From assembly GCA_965238265.1 (NCBI GenBank), contig OZ250185.1:3224001-3288000 (forward strand): a DNA stretch of 64,000 nucleotides, read 5' to 3'. A program made the translations under genes and the position numbers. This document shows, piece by piece, positions 26,157-35,672 of the stretch (the stretch's first letter is position 1; every line of letters begins with the position of its first letter). The notes beneath the pieces are model-generated. The model saw only the letters and a list, made by a program, of their open reading frames with translations, made no database searches and was not told where the DNA came from. Origin of the DNA: JAJDUF01 sp965238265. GTDB taxonomy: Bacteria; Chloroflexota; UBA11872; UBA12225; JAJDUF01.

Positions 26157-27560
26157 TCAGGCCGAGTGAAACGCACGGTCGGCTTGCTGCGCGTAGCGCC
26201 GGCTGCCGGGCACGTCCACGCGCGTCAGGAGCGCCATCCCGACGACGAAGAAGGCCATTACGGCGAGGATGCTGAGGCGGCTGGAGCCGGCGGCCAACGA
26301 GACCCATCCAAAGATCGCCGGCCCCAGGATACCGGCGAACTTGCTACCCACGGCAAGGAAGGCAAAGAACTCCGCGGACTTGTGTCGCGGGATCAGGCTG
26401 GCATAGAGCGAGCGGCTGAGGGCCTGACTGCCGCCGATCACGGCGCCGACGAGGATAGCCAGCGCGTAGAAGTGCAGGGCCGTCGTCATGAAGTAAGCCA
26501 GCACGCTGACCACGACGTACACCGCCAGGGCGAGATAGATGGCCCGCTTGGCGCCTATCCGCCCGGCCAGGAGGCCAAAGAGAAAGGTGCAGGGCATCCC
26601 GACAAACTGCACCACCAGAATAGCGCCAATGAGATGGGATCGCGCCAGACCGATCTCGGTGCCATAGGCGGCTGCCATCACGTTGATCGTGCCGATCCCA
26701 TCGTTGTAGGCCAGGAACGCCAGCAAGAACAGGAAGGCGTGCCGGTAGCCGGGGATTTCGCGGAAGGTCTCGACCAGTCGCGTCACACCCACCCGCACCG
26801 GATTCAGGCCAGGGACTTCACCGGCTTCCAGCCGCCGCGGCGGTTCGGGCACGCGGCGGAAGAGCGGGAGCGAAAACCCCAACCACCAGACGGCCACGCT
26901 GACAAAGCTGAGGCGGGTAGCCATCTCCGCGTCGGCCAAGCCAAATGCGTCGGGAAACAGGATCCACGTCAGGTTGATCGTTAGCAGCAGCCCCCCGCCG
27001 AGGTAGCCCAAAGCGTAGCCGGCCGAGGAGACGCGATCCACCTCGCCCTCGCGGGCAATGTGGGGCAGCAGAGAGTTATAGAAGACATTTGCGCCGGCGA
27101 AGCCGATGTTGCCGAGCACGAACACCACCGAGGCGAACAACCACTCGCCGCGGCCGATGAAGAACATCGTGGCCGTGGCCAGGGCGCCCAACGCCAGGAA
27201 GGTGCCCAGCAGCCGCTTCTTCGCGCCGAGGTAGTCGGCAACCGCGCCCAGCACCGGCATCAGCAGCGCCACCAGCGCCAGGGCGACGGACGCCGTGAAG
27301 GCATACCGCGCCGTCGCCTCGTTCGCCGGCAGGTCGGCGGCGGCCACGTTGGCGTAGAAGATGGGGAACACGGCGGCCCCGATCACGGTGGCAAAGGCCG
27401 AGTTGGCCCAGTCGTACAACGCCCAGGCCCGCAGCTCCCGCCGGTGTAGCCCGAGTGCTTGGAGCCAGCGCGGACCGCTCGCCGCGGTGGCGCTGGCCGG
27501 ACCGTCGCTCGGCGCCGCTGCCTCTGCCGGCCCGGTTGCCTCAGCTTGAGCAGAACTCAT
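26157..27560 (-). CDS. Atg22/UMF1-like MFS transporter
   Basis: 467-aa polytopic inner-membrane transporter with about 12 hydrophobic segments. LRAWALYDWANSAFATV and the second-half block IGAKRAIYLALAVY are typical of the UMF1/Atg22-like major facilitator subgroup, which exports amino acids or similar small solutes in relatives; the substrate is not known here. Start ATG 27560 overlaps the stop of the upstream PHP hydrolase (ATGA), giving translational coupling. A near-identical, frameshifted copy follows 38 bases downstream, so the pair is a tandem duplication. Confidence 0.85.
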   Translation of the reverse strand: MSSAQAEATGPAEAAAPSDGPASATAASGPRWLQALGLHRRELRAWALYDWANSAFATVIGAAVFPIFYANVAAADLPANEATARYAFTASVALALVALLMPVLGAVADYLGAKKRLLGTFLALGALATATMFFIGRGEWLFASVVFVLGNIGFAGANVFYNSLLPHIAREGEVDRVSSAGYALGYLGGGLLLTINLTWILFPDAFGLADAEMATRLSFVSVAVWWLGFSLPLFRRVPEPPRRLEAGEVPGLNPVRVGVTRLVETFREIPGYRHAFLFLLAFLAYNDGIGTINVMAAAYGTEIGLARSHLIGAILVVQFVGMPCTFLFGLLAGRIGAKRAIYLALAVYVVVSVLAYFMTTALHFYALAILVGAVIGGSQALSRSLYASLIPRHKSAEFFAFLAVGSKFAGILGPAIFGWVSLAAGSSRLSILAVMAFFVVGMALLTRVDVPGSRRYAQQADRAFHSA

Positions 27561-28552
27561 GAGGAGAAGATGGGATTGCTCCAAGCCGAGCGACGCTGCC
27601 AGTCGGTTGCCTGTACCCGCACGTACCAGGCCCGCCCGTTGCCGCCGGTCGGCCCCGGTGGCAGCGATACCGAGAGGGTGGCCTCGGTGATCGTGGCGCC
27701 AAGCTCGCCGCGGGCGATGGCGCCCGCGTTGTACGCGCTGTCATGCTCGCCATAGGCCAGCAGGTAGATCGCCGCGCAGGGCGATGTCTCGACATGGATG
27801 CGGAGCGCGCCATCATCCTCGCCGAGTACCCGGACCTGTCGCAACTCCGGGCCGCTGGAGGCGTAGAAGTGGCCCTGGGCCAGCGCCGTAGCGATGGCCG
27901 CCGGCGTGGCCGTCGGTGCGCGCACTACCACCCAGCCGAGACCGCGGTCGAGCGTGCCCCAGTGGGTATCGTCGGTGGCAATGCCCCACCACTGGGCGCC
28001 ACGCGCCAGCGTCTCGTCCCACGCCGCCAGCGAGTCACCCTTCTGAGTTTCGAGATGGGCCGCTCCGTTGTAGACCTCCATGCCGAATGCGCCGTCTTGG
28101 GGGTCGTCGCTCCACACGGCCAGTAAGTCGGCCGCCGTGAGTCCCGACCAATAGGGGTGGGCCACGAACACCGTGGCGCCAACCGAGCGCAGGAAGGACA
28201 CCGACTCGGTGGCCAAGGTATGCTCGGACGGCAACGTCGTCCCCGGTGGCACGTTGATGCCCAGGAGGTGATACGCTGCACCTAGCTCCCCGCCGGCAGC
28301 GGTCAGCTCTGTCGAAGGGACTAGACACAGCCCTTTGGGGTCGAGGTGGGCGGGATCGGTGACCCGGTTGTGGTCGGTGATGGCGAGGAACCCGTAGCCG
28401 TGGGCGGCGTGCCAATCCACGGTCTGCTGAGGTGTGGGCTGGCCATCGGACTCGGTAGTGTGGCAGTGGAGCGCGCCACGGTACCATTGTCCTGGTACCT
28501 GCCAGGGGGTCGTGTGCGGTGTCGGCTGCGCGGCCCGATCCAGACTTTGCAT
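27557..28552 (-). CDS. PHP-domain metallohydrolase (CehA/McbA-like)
   Basis: 331-aa protein starting at ATG 28552, seven bases after GAGGAG. The PHP metal-binding motifs are in order: H29-C-H31, D36, TDH (59-61), STELTA with E82, a histidine in AYHLLG, AHPYW and DDTHW. These coordinate a multi-metal centre that hydrolyses phosphoesters or carbamates, as in CehA carbaryl hydrolase; there is no signal peptide. It is the first gene of an operon with the MFS transporter(s), suggesting that a substrate or product is transported, but the substrate is unknown. Confidence 0.85.
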   Translation of the reverse strand: MQSLDRAAQPTPHTTPWQVPGQWYRGALHCHTTESDGQPTPQQTVDWHAAHGYGFLAITDHNRVTDPAHLDPKGLCLVPSTELTAAGGELGAAYHLLGINVPPGTTLPSEHTLATESVSFLRSVGATVFVAHPYWSGLTAADLLAVWSDDPQDGAFGMEVYNGAAHLETQKGDSLAAWDETLARGAQWWGIATDDTHWGTLDRGLGWVVVRAPTATPAAIATALAQGHFYASSGPELRQVRVLGEDDGALRIHVETSPCAAIYLLAYGEHDSAYNAGAIARGELGATITEATLSVSLPPGPTGGNGRAWYVRVQATDWQRRSAWSNPIFSS

Positions 28553-28749
28553 GATGCTCTCCTCGCTTGAAGGATAACGCACGCGCGGCTCAGAGCCAAG
28601 CGGTGCCTTGAGCTATCGGTGCATGGCGGCAGGCGGCGGCCGCGGGGTGCTAGACTAATCATTTAGCAGCGAGATGTCACCTCCCTGCTTCACACCTAAT
28701 GCAACAGCCCTGAATTGTGCCTAAAGCGGCTGAACATAGGATCATCACA

Positions 28750-31476
28750 ATGGGAAGTGACTTGCCAAGGAGTGAATCGGACTTACTAGTCTTCATCAGT
28801 AGTGTTATGAGGGATAAACTAACTCACGCTCGACAAGTGACCGAACAAGCGGTTTGTGCGTTTCCAATCACTCGCTCGTGGGTCTTCGAGTCTACTCCTG
28901 CGAGTTCCGAGCCTCCGAACGAAGAATACCTACGGAAGGTCGAAGAGGCGGATTTCGTGATTTGGCTGATCGGCCGAGAGTCGACTCAGCCGGTGGTTAA
29001 CGAAATCAACACCTGTATCAGTGCCGGACGCAGACTTCTAGCATTCAAGCTGCCATCGGAGGCCAGAGATGCAAGCACCCGGAATCTGATAGATAGGGTG
29101 AGTGGCTACGCGAAATGGAAGGAGGTACATAACATCGAGGAACTTCCCGAACACATCAATGCCGCATTGTCTGACGAATTCGTAAGGGGTATTCGAGACC
29201 CGGCATCACCAGCACGTGTCCATGAATTGAGGGAACTGTGTCGCCTTTCTGTTTCCAGATGTAAGCGGATGTGGATTGCGTTGGGTGTACCTGACGGCAT
29301 TGCTGCTGAGTTATCTGAGGATCACTCTATCGGAGATAAGCTGGAGTGGCCTAATCAAGGTCTACATATGGTGGTTGGCGACCAAGGCACCGGCAAGACT
29401 CTTGCCCTTGAGCGCCTATTTCAGCGGCTGGTCATGCGGGCGTTGGACGATTCTTCTCAACCGTTCCCACTATTCGTTAGTGCGAGGGACCTGCGTGAGA
29501 CATTGATCGAATACGTTGACCGGATGAGTCAAGGTTACTCCCGGCCTTCTGTTCAGGGAACGTCAATCCTTATAGATGGGCTTGACGAGATTGGTTTAAC
29601 GGCCGCTAATTCGCTGCTAGAACAAGTTGCTGCATACACCGATGCCAACTCTAATGCAACAGCGATAGTGACGAGCAGACCGTTGCCTGGTCTGAAGAGC
29701 GCTGGCCAACGGTTTGAGATGTCTACCATGGATGATGAGCAAATCTTCAGTTTGATAAGCAGAATATCAGGGCAACAATTATACATGCGAGATAGATACG
29801 CGTGGTCAGACTCTATTTGGGAAGCGGCAAAGCGTCCTCTCTTCGCGGTAATGCTCGGGTCCGAGTTACGCGGGAGTCCGGCCATTGGCGTGCATCGATC
29901 AAGTGAGTTAGTAAACCTTCTGGCTGAACGTACCTGGCAAGAGGCTGGGGACAACGCCGAGGTAGTTGACGAACTGTTACAGGAATTGGCAGTCAAGGCG
30001 ATCAGCACCGGGGCACGTGCAAGTCTATCGAACGTGACTCATAGGAAACTCCAACAGAGGTGGCTAACTGATTCTCGTCTTGTCAATGAACGTGCCGGCA
30101 CGGTGGATTTCACCATCCCGATTTTCAGGGAGTGGTACGCTGCCAGAGCGCTTATCGAACAGACCGTCTCGGTTGAGGATATCCTACCGGCGTCGGATCG
30201 ATGGATCATCCCGCTGGCGATCGCGATCGACTCTGAGAACGAGGACCTCGGACATCGGCTGATGCTCAGGATTGCCTCCTCAGACCCAGGACTGGCCAGT
30301 CTTCTGTTGAAGGAACTCGAGGAACGTTGGCATGGTGATGGGAGGGATGAACCCTCGCTCGGAACGGCGGTGGAGGTCGGAGTAGAGATTCGGAACGCGA
30401 TGGAGGCTTGGGGCCGGGGCCTGGGCAATCTATACACTGTCATCGGCCCCGTCGACCGCGACGGCAACACAGCGACTCTCGGTGTCCGACTCAATGCTCC
30501 TCACATCACGACATCCTGGTACTCAGGCTCAAAGGAACTGCCTGCCGTGCTGGACCTGCCCGGACATATCAACTGGGGAAATCTCAGCCCCGACTGGCCC
30601 AGACTCTCCTCGGAACAGGTGCTTCACACCAAGACTTGGCCTTGGGTGATGACGAAGCGTGGATTGGTTGACTCTCTCTCAGAGACGATTAGGTCCAAGC
30701 ATCTCGCGCCAGGTTCAGCCGACGCGGTCCGTGAGCTTACTTGGGCATTCGCTCTTGCTGTGAAGGAACAGGGAGGATTTAACCCAAACCCGATTTGTAT
30801 CCGTGATGTCCTTCGTTTTATCAACTACATTGAGGACGATGGGATCAGACCGAAGACAATCCCATTCTGGTTGAATGAGTTTTCGGATAGGGACGTCAGA
30901 ATCATCAAACGCTATTTATCTGGATTAGTAGAAAGTGGTGAAGATCTCATCGCCGACCCCTGGCCCTCCTCGGATCAGTTGAAGTCCTCCGGTTCGGTAT
31001 GGAGATTCTACAGTGAACAACGGCTACTTGAGCGCACCAAAGAGGTTTATGCGGGAGCCTTGCGTATCTATAAGAAGATGGTAGATCAGTGGTTCAAATC
31101 CTTTGGCCCTAGACTTCAATTGAGTCGGCTTCTCCCCGTCAGATTGGAAGGCCGACTGGCAATGCCGCCTCCGCAGGATACAGATAATCCTCGTTCTGAG
31201 CCTATCCTCTATTGGCGTACTCGTTCTCTACCAGTTGACGCAGAGTCAACAGTGGCATTTGAACTAGGGCCTGGGCAGGAGTTCGAAGCTAACTCTCACT
31301 CCTATTGGAGAGACGAAGAGAAGACACTGAAACAGCTTCGGCCCGGGGATGGGATAGCAATCTCTCCTATTAGCGGAAGTTCACTTCTGCATATCTATGG
31401 CTCTCGTTCAGCAACCGAATTGGCGCATGATTGGCTGAAACGCGAGTTGCAGGAGTTGGATTGGGCTGAGCTTTGA
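28750..31476 (+). CDS. DUF4062-NACHT STAND NTPase (candidate immune sensor)
   Basis: Large 908-aa protein; ATG 28750 is preferred over GTG 28717 although both have weak ribosome-binding sites. Residues about 5-115 resemble DUF4062 (DLLVFISSVM, ADFVIWLIG, VNEINTCISAG), a TIR-like effector or adaptor domain common in predicted bacterial immunity proteins. A P-loop GDQGTGKT (210-217) and Walker B ILIDGLDE (273-280) with a sensor VTSRP define the NACHT/STAND NTPase core. The remaining roughly 550 residues include a winged-helix-like IFREWYAARAL segment and then a region I do not recognise, presumably the target-sensing part. It stands alone, is less GC-rich than its surroundings and has no close operon partner, consistent with a single-gene Avs-type defence system. 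Its ligand and output are unknown. Confidence 0.8.
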   Translation: MGSDLPRSESDLLVFISSVMRDKLTHARQVTEQAVCAFPITRSWVFESTPASSEPPNEEYLRKVEEADFVIWLIGRESTQPVVNEINTCISAGRRLLAFKLPSEARDASTRNLIDRVSGYAKWKEVHNIEELPEHINAALSDEFVRGIRDPASPARVHELRELCRLSVSRCKRMWIALGVPDGIAAELSEDHSIGDKLEWPNQGLHMVVGDQGTGKTLALERLFQRLVMRALDDSSQPFPLFVSARDLRETLIEYVDRMSQGYSRPSVQGTSILIDGLDEIGLTAANSLLEQVAAYTDANSNATAIVTSRPLPGLKSAGQRFEMSTMDDEQIFSLISRISGQQLYMRDRYAWSDSIWEAAKRPLFAVMLGSELRGSPAIGVHRSSELVNLLAERTWQEAGDNAEVVDELLQELAVKAISTGARASLSNVTHRKLQQRWLTDSRLVNERAGTVDFTIPIFREWYAARALIEQTVSVEDILPASDRWIIPLAIAIDSENEDLGHRLMLRIASSDPGLASLLLKELEERWHGDGRDEPSLGTAVEVGVEIRNAMEAWGRGLGNLYTVIGPVDRDGNTATLGVRLNAPHITTSWYSGSKELPAVLDLPGHINWGNLSPDWPRLSSEQVLHTKTWPWVMTKRGLVDSLSETIRSKHLAPGSADAVRELTWAFALAVKEQGGFNPNPICIRDVLRFINYIEDDGIRPKTIPFWLNEFSDRDVRIIKRYLSGLVESGEDLIADPWPSSDQLKSSGSVWRFYSEQRLLERTKEVYAGALRIYKKMVDQWFKSFGPRLQLSRLLPVRLEGRLAMPPPQDTDNPRSEPILYWRTRSLPVDAESTVAFELGPGQEFEANSHSYWRDEEKTLKQLRPGDGIAISPISGSSLLHIYGSRSATELAHDWLKRELQELDWAEL

Positions 31477-31566
31477 CCCTATTTTCATTTCTACAAGTAG
31501 CGGCTCCCGGCCAACAGGAAGCGGGGCGTTGGCGAAACCGGCTCGTGCGGTAGAGTGTAGGCTGCT

Positions 31567-31599
31567 TGCCACTGCCACTGCCACTGCCACTGCCACTGC
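31567..31599 (+). repeat. Hexanucleotide microsatellite (TGCCAC)5.5
   Basis: Five and a half perfect copies of TGCCAC lie between the STAND gene and the next open frame. A GGCAGC repeat of similar length occurs in the methyltransferase gene at 36259-36288. Confidence 0.95.
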
Positions 31600-31632
31600 G
31601 GGGATGAATCAGGAAGACGAAGGAGTGCAGGG

Positions 31633-32220
31633 ATGCAACCGGCGGTCATCAATCGAAAAACGCTCTTCTGGACCGGGGAGCACTGGATCAACTTCCTGCG
31701 GCGACCCGGCGAGGCAGCGCATAGCGGCATGGTCAGCCTGTACCACACGCACTACAGCGCGGCCGGCGCCGGGATCGTGACGTTGGTCCACGTGGATACG
31801 CCGCAGCGTTTCACGGCCATTTGCACCGATAATCGGGCGTTGGTGCCGTTTATCCAGGAGCACTGGCCCCGCGGACGCATTCCGCCCTTTGACGGCCACG
31901 ACATTCCCGTCCTCGATGCGACCTTCAGGCGGGGCGGCGACATCCGGCATGATCCCGGCTGGACCATTGCGGTGGAGGGACACGAGATCGTCGCGCGCTG
32001 GATGGTCACGCAGCCGCCGCTGGTGATGACCAGAGCGGGGCCATCTCAGAACGCGGACCTGGACCTGCACTCGATACTGTTCTTCACCGACGCGGCCTCG
32101 ATCACGTTCGACGGGCAGCCGGCGGCCGGATCGCCCTACCTCTCGCCGCACTGGGCACCGCTGCTGGGCACGGCGCGCAGCTCGTGCGTGTTCGCCCTCG
32201 CGGAGACGATGCTGCAATGA
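31633..32220 (+). CDS. Conserved-looking protein of unknown function
   Basis: 195-aa soluble protein starting at ATG 31633 behind AAGGAG. The opening (INRKTLFWTGEHWINFLRRP) and segments such as HDPGWTIAVEGHEIVARW are not ones I can assign. It is rich in Trp, His and Pro with no membrane segment, signal peptide or obvious catalytic motif. Its stop is 64 bases from aroB and both are on the plus strand, so they may be cotranscribed. Codon use matches the chromosome rather than the STAND gene upstream. I would not guess a function. Confidence 0.65.
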   Translation: MQPAVINRKTLFWTGEHWINFLRRPGEAAHSGMVSLYHTHYSAAGAGIVTLVHVDTPQRFTAICTDNRALVPFIQEHWPRGRIPPFDGHDIPVLDATFRRGGDIRHDPGWTIAVEGHEIVARWMVTQPPLVMTRAGPSQNADLDLHSILFFTDAASITFDGQPAAGSPYLSPHWAPLLGTARSSCVFALAETMLQ

Positions 32221-32283
32221 GCGCAGCCCCGCATCTCACCGGCAGCATCCGAGGCACTATCCTGGCGTGGTGGAAGAAGCTTG

Positions 32284-33345
32284 ATGAAGACTGAAGAAGC
32301 GCAGATCGTCGTCGGCGATGGGATTCTGGACACCCTGGGCGATCACCTCCGCAGCGCCAGTCTCGACGGCAAGGTCTACGTCATCTCGGATCGGCAGGTG
32401 TGGTCGCATTGCGGACCAACGCTGGCGGCGGGCTTGACCGAGCGGGGCTTTGCCGTCCGCACCATGACCATCGCCGGTGGAGAAGCCCAGAAAACGCTGC
32501 GGGAGGCCGAGGCGCTCTATACCTGGCTGGCGGCGGAACGGGCGGAACGGCGCGATACCATCGTGGCGCTCGGTGGCGGCGTGATCGGCGACCTCGCCGG
32601 CTTTGTCGCTGCCACCTACCTGCGCGGCGTCGCCTTGGTGCAGGTGCCCACGACCGTCCTCGCGCAAGTGGATAGCGCCATCGGCGGGAAAACGGCCGTA
32701 GACCTGCCGGCCGGCAAGAATCTCGTCGGCGCGTTCCACGAGGCGCGGATCACCCTGATTGACACCCGGACGCTCGACACCCTGCCGGCCCGCGACCTGC
32801 GCGCGGGGTGGGCCGAAGTGTTGAAGACGACGCTGCTCTTCGACCCCCCGCTGTTCGAGCGGTTGGAGGGCTACGATGCGCCGGACGTGCCGCCCGATCT
32901 GCGTCGTGAGGTCGTCGCGCGCTGCGCCACCTGGAAACAGAAGCTCGTGCGCGAAGACCCCAAGGAGCGCGGACCCCGCATGCTGCTGAACCTGGGGCAC
33001 ACAATCGGCCACGCGCTGGAGGCTGCGACCGGCTACACGCGGTACGTACACGGCGAGGCGGTGGCCATCGGCCTCGTCGGGGCGGCTTGGTTGAGTGCCA
33101 AGGTGGGCGGGCTACCGCCGGCCGAGGCCGACCGCATCGAGGCGGCCCTGCAACGCTCGCAGCTACCCGTGCGGTACCGGGAGGTCACGCCGGAGGCGGT
33201 CTGGCAGGCCGCTCAGTCCGATAAGAAGGTCAGCAAGTCCACCATGCGCTGGATACTGCTGGAGGCGATTGGCCACCCGGTCATCCGGCAAGACGTGCCC
33301 GAGGCCGAGGTGCATCGTGTCCTGGCGGACCTGCGGGCGCCCTGA
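32284..33345 (+). CDS. aroB: 3-dehydroquinate synthase
   Basis: 353-aa NAD- and zinc/cobalt-dependent enzyme converting DAHP to 3-dehydroquinate, the second step of the shikimate pathway. Start at ATG 32284 (a TTG precedes it by one codon) behind GGAAGAAG. GGGVIGDLAGFVAATYLRG (NAD and substrate loop), PTTVLAQVDSAIGGKT, a GKNLVGAFH loop and the C-terminal LGHTIGHALE and HGEAVAIG metal-ligand histidines are all present. Length is normal. No other shikimate genes are adjacent; hairpin repeats follow the stop. Confidence 0.95.
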   Translation: MKTEEAQIVVGDGILDTLGDHLRSASLDGKVYVISDRQVWSHCGPTLAAGLTERGFAVRTMTIAGGEAQKTLREAEALYTWLAAERAERRDTIVALGGGVIGDLAGFVAATYLRGVALVQVPTTVLAQVDSAIGGKTAVDLPAGKNLVGAFHEARITLIDTRTLDTLPARDLRAGWAEVLKTTLLFDPPLFERLEGYDAPDVPPDLRREVVARCATWKQKLVREDPKERGPRMLLNLGHTIGHALEAATGYTRYVHGEAVAIGLVGAAWLSAKVGGLPPAEADRIEAALQRSQLPVRYREVTPEAVWQAAQSDKKVSKSTMRWILLEAIGHPVIRQDVPEAEVHRVLADLRAP

Positions 33346-33376
33346 TTAGCCACAGAGAACACAGAGAGCACAGAGT
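33344..33376. repeat. C-type dispersed repeat
   Basis: Same purine-rich element as at 1921-1953 (TTAGCCACAGAG then ACAGAGAGCACAGAG). It begins at the aroB stop codon. Confidence 0.75.
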
Positions 33377-33443
33377 AGAGGGCTACGGCCTGCTGTAGCC
33401 CTGTCCCCAGGCGGAGCGGGGGGCCAGAGGGGGGCCGATTTCA

Positions 33444-33575
33444 CCTAACCCCCGGCCCGCTCGCAAGGGGCCTGGATTCCCGCTTTCACGGGAATGACGG
33501 ACGAGATGGCGGGAATGACAGATGGCGGACGCCCCCTCTCCACAATCTGAATGGAGAGGGGGCCGGGGGGGGTGA
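33444..33575. repeat. B-A-B dispersed repeat cluster
   Basis: A shortened type B element (33444-33470), a type A palindrome (33473-33500, one mismatch in the arm) and an inverted type B element (33531-33575) lie between aroB and the phosphotriesterase remnant. Confidence 0.75.
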
Positions 33576-33600
33576 TGTGTCCAAGCTCCCCGGTGCCTCT

Positions 33601-34981
33601 ATTCGCCGCTCAGAAAACGACGCGGGTTGTCGGTGAGGATGCTGTCGAACGTCGCCGCCGGCACGCCCGCCTTGAGGAAACGCGAGCGCAGCGTGCGGCG
33701 ATCTCGTCGGAGGTGGATTGCGCAGCGTAGGACGTGGCCAAGTAGTAGCCGGTCCCGGCGACGATATAGCCGTGGCCCCCGTATTGCACGAGGTCCGATC
33801 TGAAGCAAATGTCCTGGGCCAAGAGCAGGCGGTCGCCAAAACCGGACTCCAGGAGACCGAGCACGACCTGAATACGCTGGGCATCGGACGGGAACTGCAT
33901 GTCGGCGTGCGGGTAGTACATCTCGCGGCCGAAGGTATCGAGCGAAAGCCAATAGCCGCGTGCTGCAAGCTCCTTGTACGCGGGCAGGTCGTCGAGAAAC
34001 TCGCACGTCGAGGTGGCTAATCATCGTCCGGCTCGGCTCGATACTTGGTGGCGGCGGCCTCCAGCCTTAGGCCCGCCTTTCCTTCAGGCATAACTATGCC
34101 ATATTGCCCTCGGGCGCCCGCTCGAAACCACGCGGGATGGATATTGATGGCACAGCCTAGCTCGCGCTGCACCTGCGCGGCGGCGGCCAGCACCCGCTGG
34201 AGCTCCACCGGCGCCGGCGGGTTGCTCACGCCAAGCTCGCATCGACCATCGCTTTCTCAAACGTGCTCAATATGATGGGAAGCCATGCGTCCATGTAGGC
34301 CGGCGCAAGACCATGTGACGTGCCAGCGTCCCGATGATGCCTTCCAGCAGCGCGCGGCGCATCTCGTCGGCTAACGCCTCGGTGGATTGATCCGCAGCCG
34401 GGCCCAGTCCAGGTCGGCGTAGGATTACGTGGCCAAGTAGTAGCCGCAGGGGTCCCGGCGACGATATGGATCCGCCGCACCGGTCAGCCGAGGCGCGTAC
34501 TTCGCTCTCGGAGACCGCTACCAACCCGGTCGCTGGTTCGCGGCTGATGCCGACGGTCGTCACGTCAATGATGGTGGTACCGCCGGCGGCCTTGAACTGC
34601 TCCACCTCCCAGACGGCGGTCGCCAGGTCCTCTTGCGCCAGGTTGACCCGACTATTGAAGGGGTGCGAGCGCAGCCACCACAAGCGGTCCGGTGTGAGGG
34701 CATGTCCGATGCTTCCTCTTGCCCTTGCAGGAGTTGGAGCCGGTGCGATTATAGCACATAAGTTCTATGCCGACAACCTGCCCAACTTGGCTAATTGGTC
34801 AACCGCGGCATGGCTACTGCAATGGCCTCCGCCTTCGGTGGGCCTAAGCGTACCGTACTGCGAACGATCCGTCCGGGTCGTCCGCGGCCTGGGAGTAGTA
34901 GCAATCCAGACGAAAGAAGAGATGCTCGTGTGCCAGTGTGATCCCTAGCTCGTCGGCGAGTACCGGCCCCCGCACGGTCAT
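33601..34981 (-). pseudogene. Phosphotriesterase-family hydrolase, multiply broken
   Basis: Family segments occur in the correct order on the minus strand but in different frames. TVRGPVLADELGITLAHEHL begins at ATG 34981 (the HxH metal pair), FKAAGGTTIIDVTTVG is at about 34560-34600, LGCAINIHPAW at about 34140-34180, YPHADMQFPSDAQRIQ and LLLAQDICFRSDL at about 33780-33920, and FDSILTDNPRRFLS at 33605-33650. At least four frame changes are needed. A segment encoding GTGYYLATSY occurs twice, near its proper place (34439-34470) and again inside the C-terminal part (about 33720-33775), so an internal fragment has been duplicated into the wrong place. The gene is not functional as it stands. Confidence 0.8.
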
Positions 34982-34984
34982 CAC

Positions 34985-35190
34985 GGTCGGTTGTGCCACT
35001 ACGGCCTCCCTTGGTACTGGGTTCACAGAATCGGCTATTACGGTGCGGCCCAGTCTCAGGTTATCCATCGCATAAGCGACCACGTACCCCTCTGGCCCCG
35101 ATATCGTTACATAGGAGTACGCAACGCCTGCCTTCGATGCGTAGATACCGGCCATGCCCCGTGCCAGTCCGTCAATTCCCGCCCTCACCC
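34985..35190 (-). pseudogene. P-loop kinase fragment
   Basis: A minus-strand stretch within a longer open frame reads GYVVAYAMDNLRLGRTVIAD followed by SVNPVPREAV. The DNLRLGRTVIADSVNP block is characteristic of a family of small AAA/kinase-like P-loop proteins, of which the N-terminal Walker A half is missing. It lies between a thioredoxin-like remnant and the phosphotriesterase remnant and is a gene fragment, not a functional fusion. Confidence 0.55.
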
Positions 35191-35571
35191 CGGTCATTCC
35201 CGCTTGCGAGACGGCGACGCGAGTCCACCAGGTCGCAAACTCGTAGCCGGACGGCAGCCCGAAGAACCGCACCCGGCCGTCCGGCTCGCCATCGGCGCCC
35301 CGCAGCACGAGGGCCGGCACTTTGTCCACGCCGGTCGCGGCGGCCACCTCCGCTTCGGCGTAGAGATCGTGCTTGGTCAGCGTCAGCCGCGGCGACAGGT
35401 CGGCGACCTCGGTGAGCAATGCCTCGGCATCGGGAAGTGACGCACTCTTCGCGGCCGGGGATATACAGCCCGAACCGCGGTGTGGTGAACACTGAAGGGT
35501 CACCGGACCCGTTAGTTCATCGTGAAACGCTGCTCCAGCAGCGTGCGGTCCGCTTCTTGGATAAACGCCAT
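35190..35571 (-). pseudogene. Thioredoxin-fold (glutaredoxin-like) protein, frameshifted
   Basis: Starts at ATG 35571 with MAFIQEADRTLLEQRF. A second frame then gives FGLYIPGREECVT and a third gives LLTEVADLSPRLTLTKHDLY, GVDKVPALVL and VRFFGLPSGYEF, the body of a short thioredoxin-like protein. Where CxxC-bearing relatives have two active cysteines, only ECVTS is seen. Two or more frameshifts make it a pseudogene. Confidence 0.6.
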
Positions 35572-35672
35572 CGTTGCGCCGGGGTTGAGGGCGCACCTAG
35601 GGACGATGGACAGCGGCGCGGCCCTTGCGCCGACGGTAGCACTGACCGGGCTGGCGCGGTAGGCTGAGAGCG

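Noticed and set aside
34844..35596. A 250-codon single frame that could be read as one novel fusion protein
   Set aside because: It joins fragments of thioredoxin-like, kinase and phosphotriesterase genes whose other halves lie in other frames, so it is remnant DNA.
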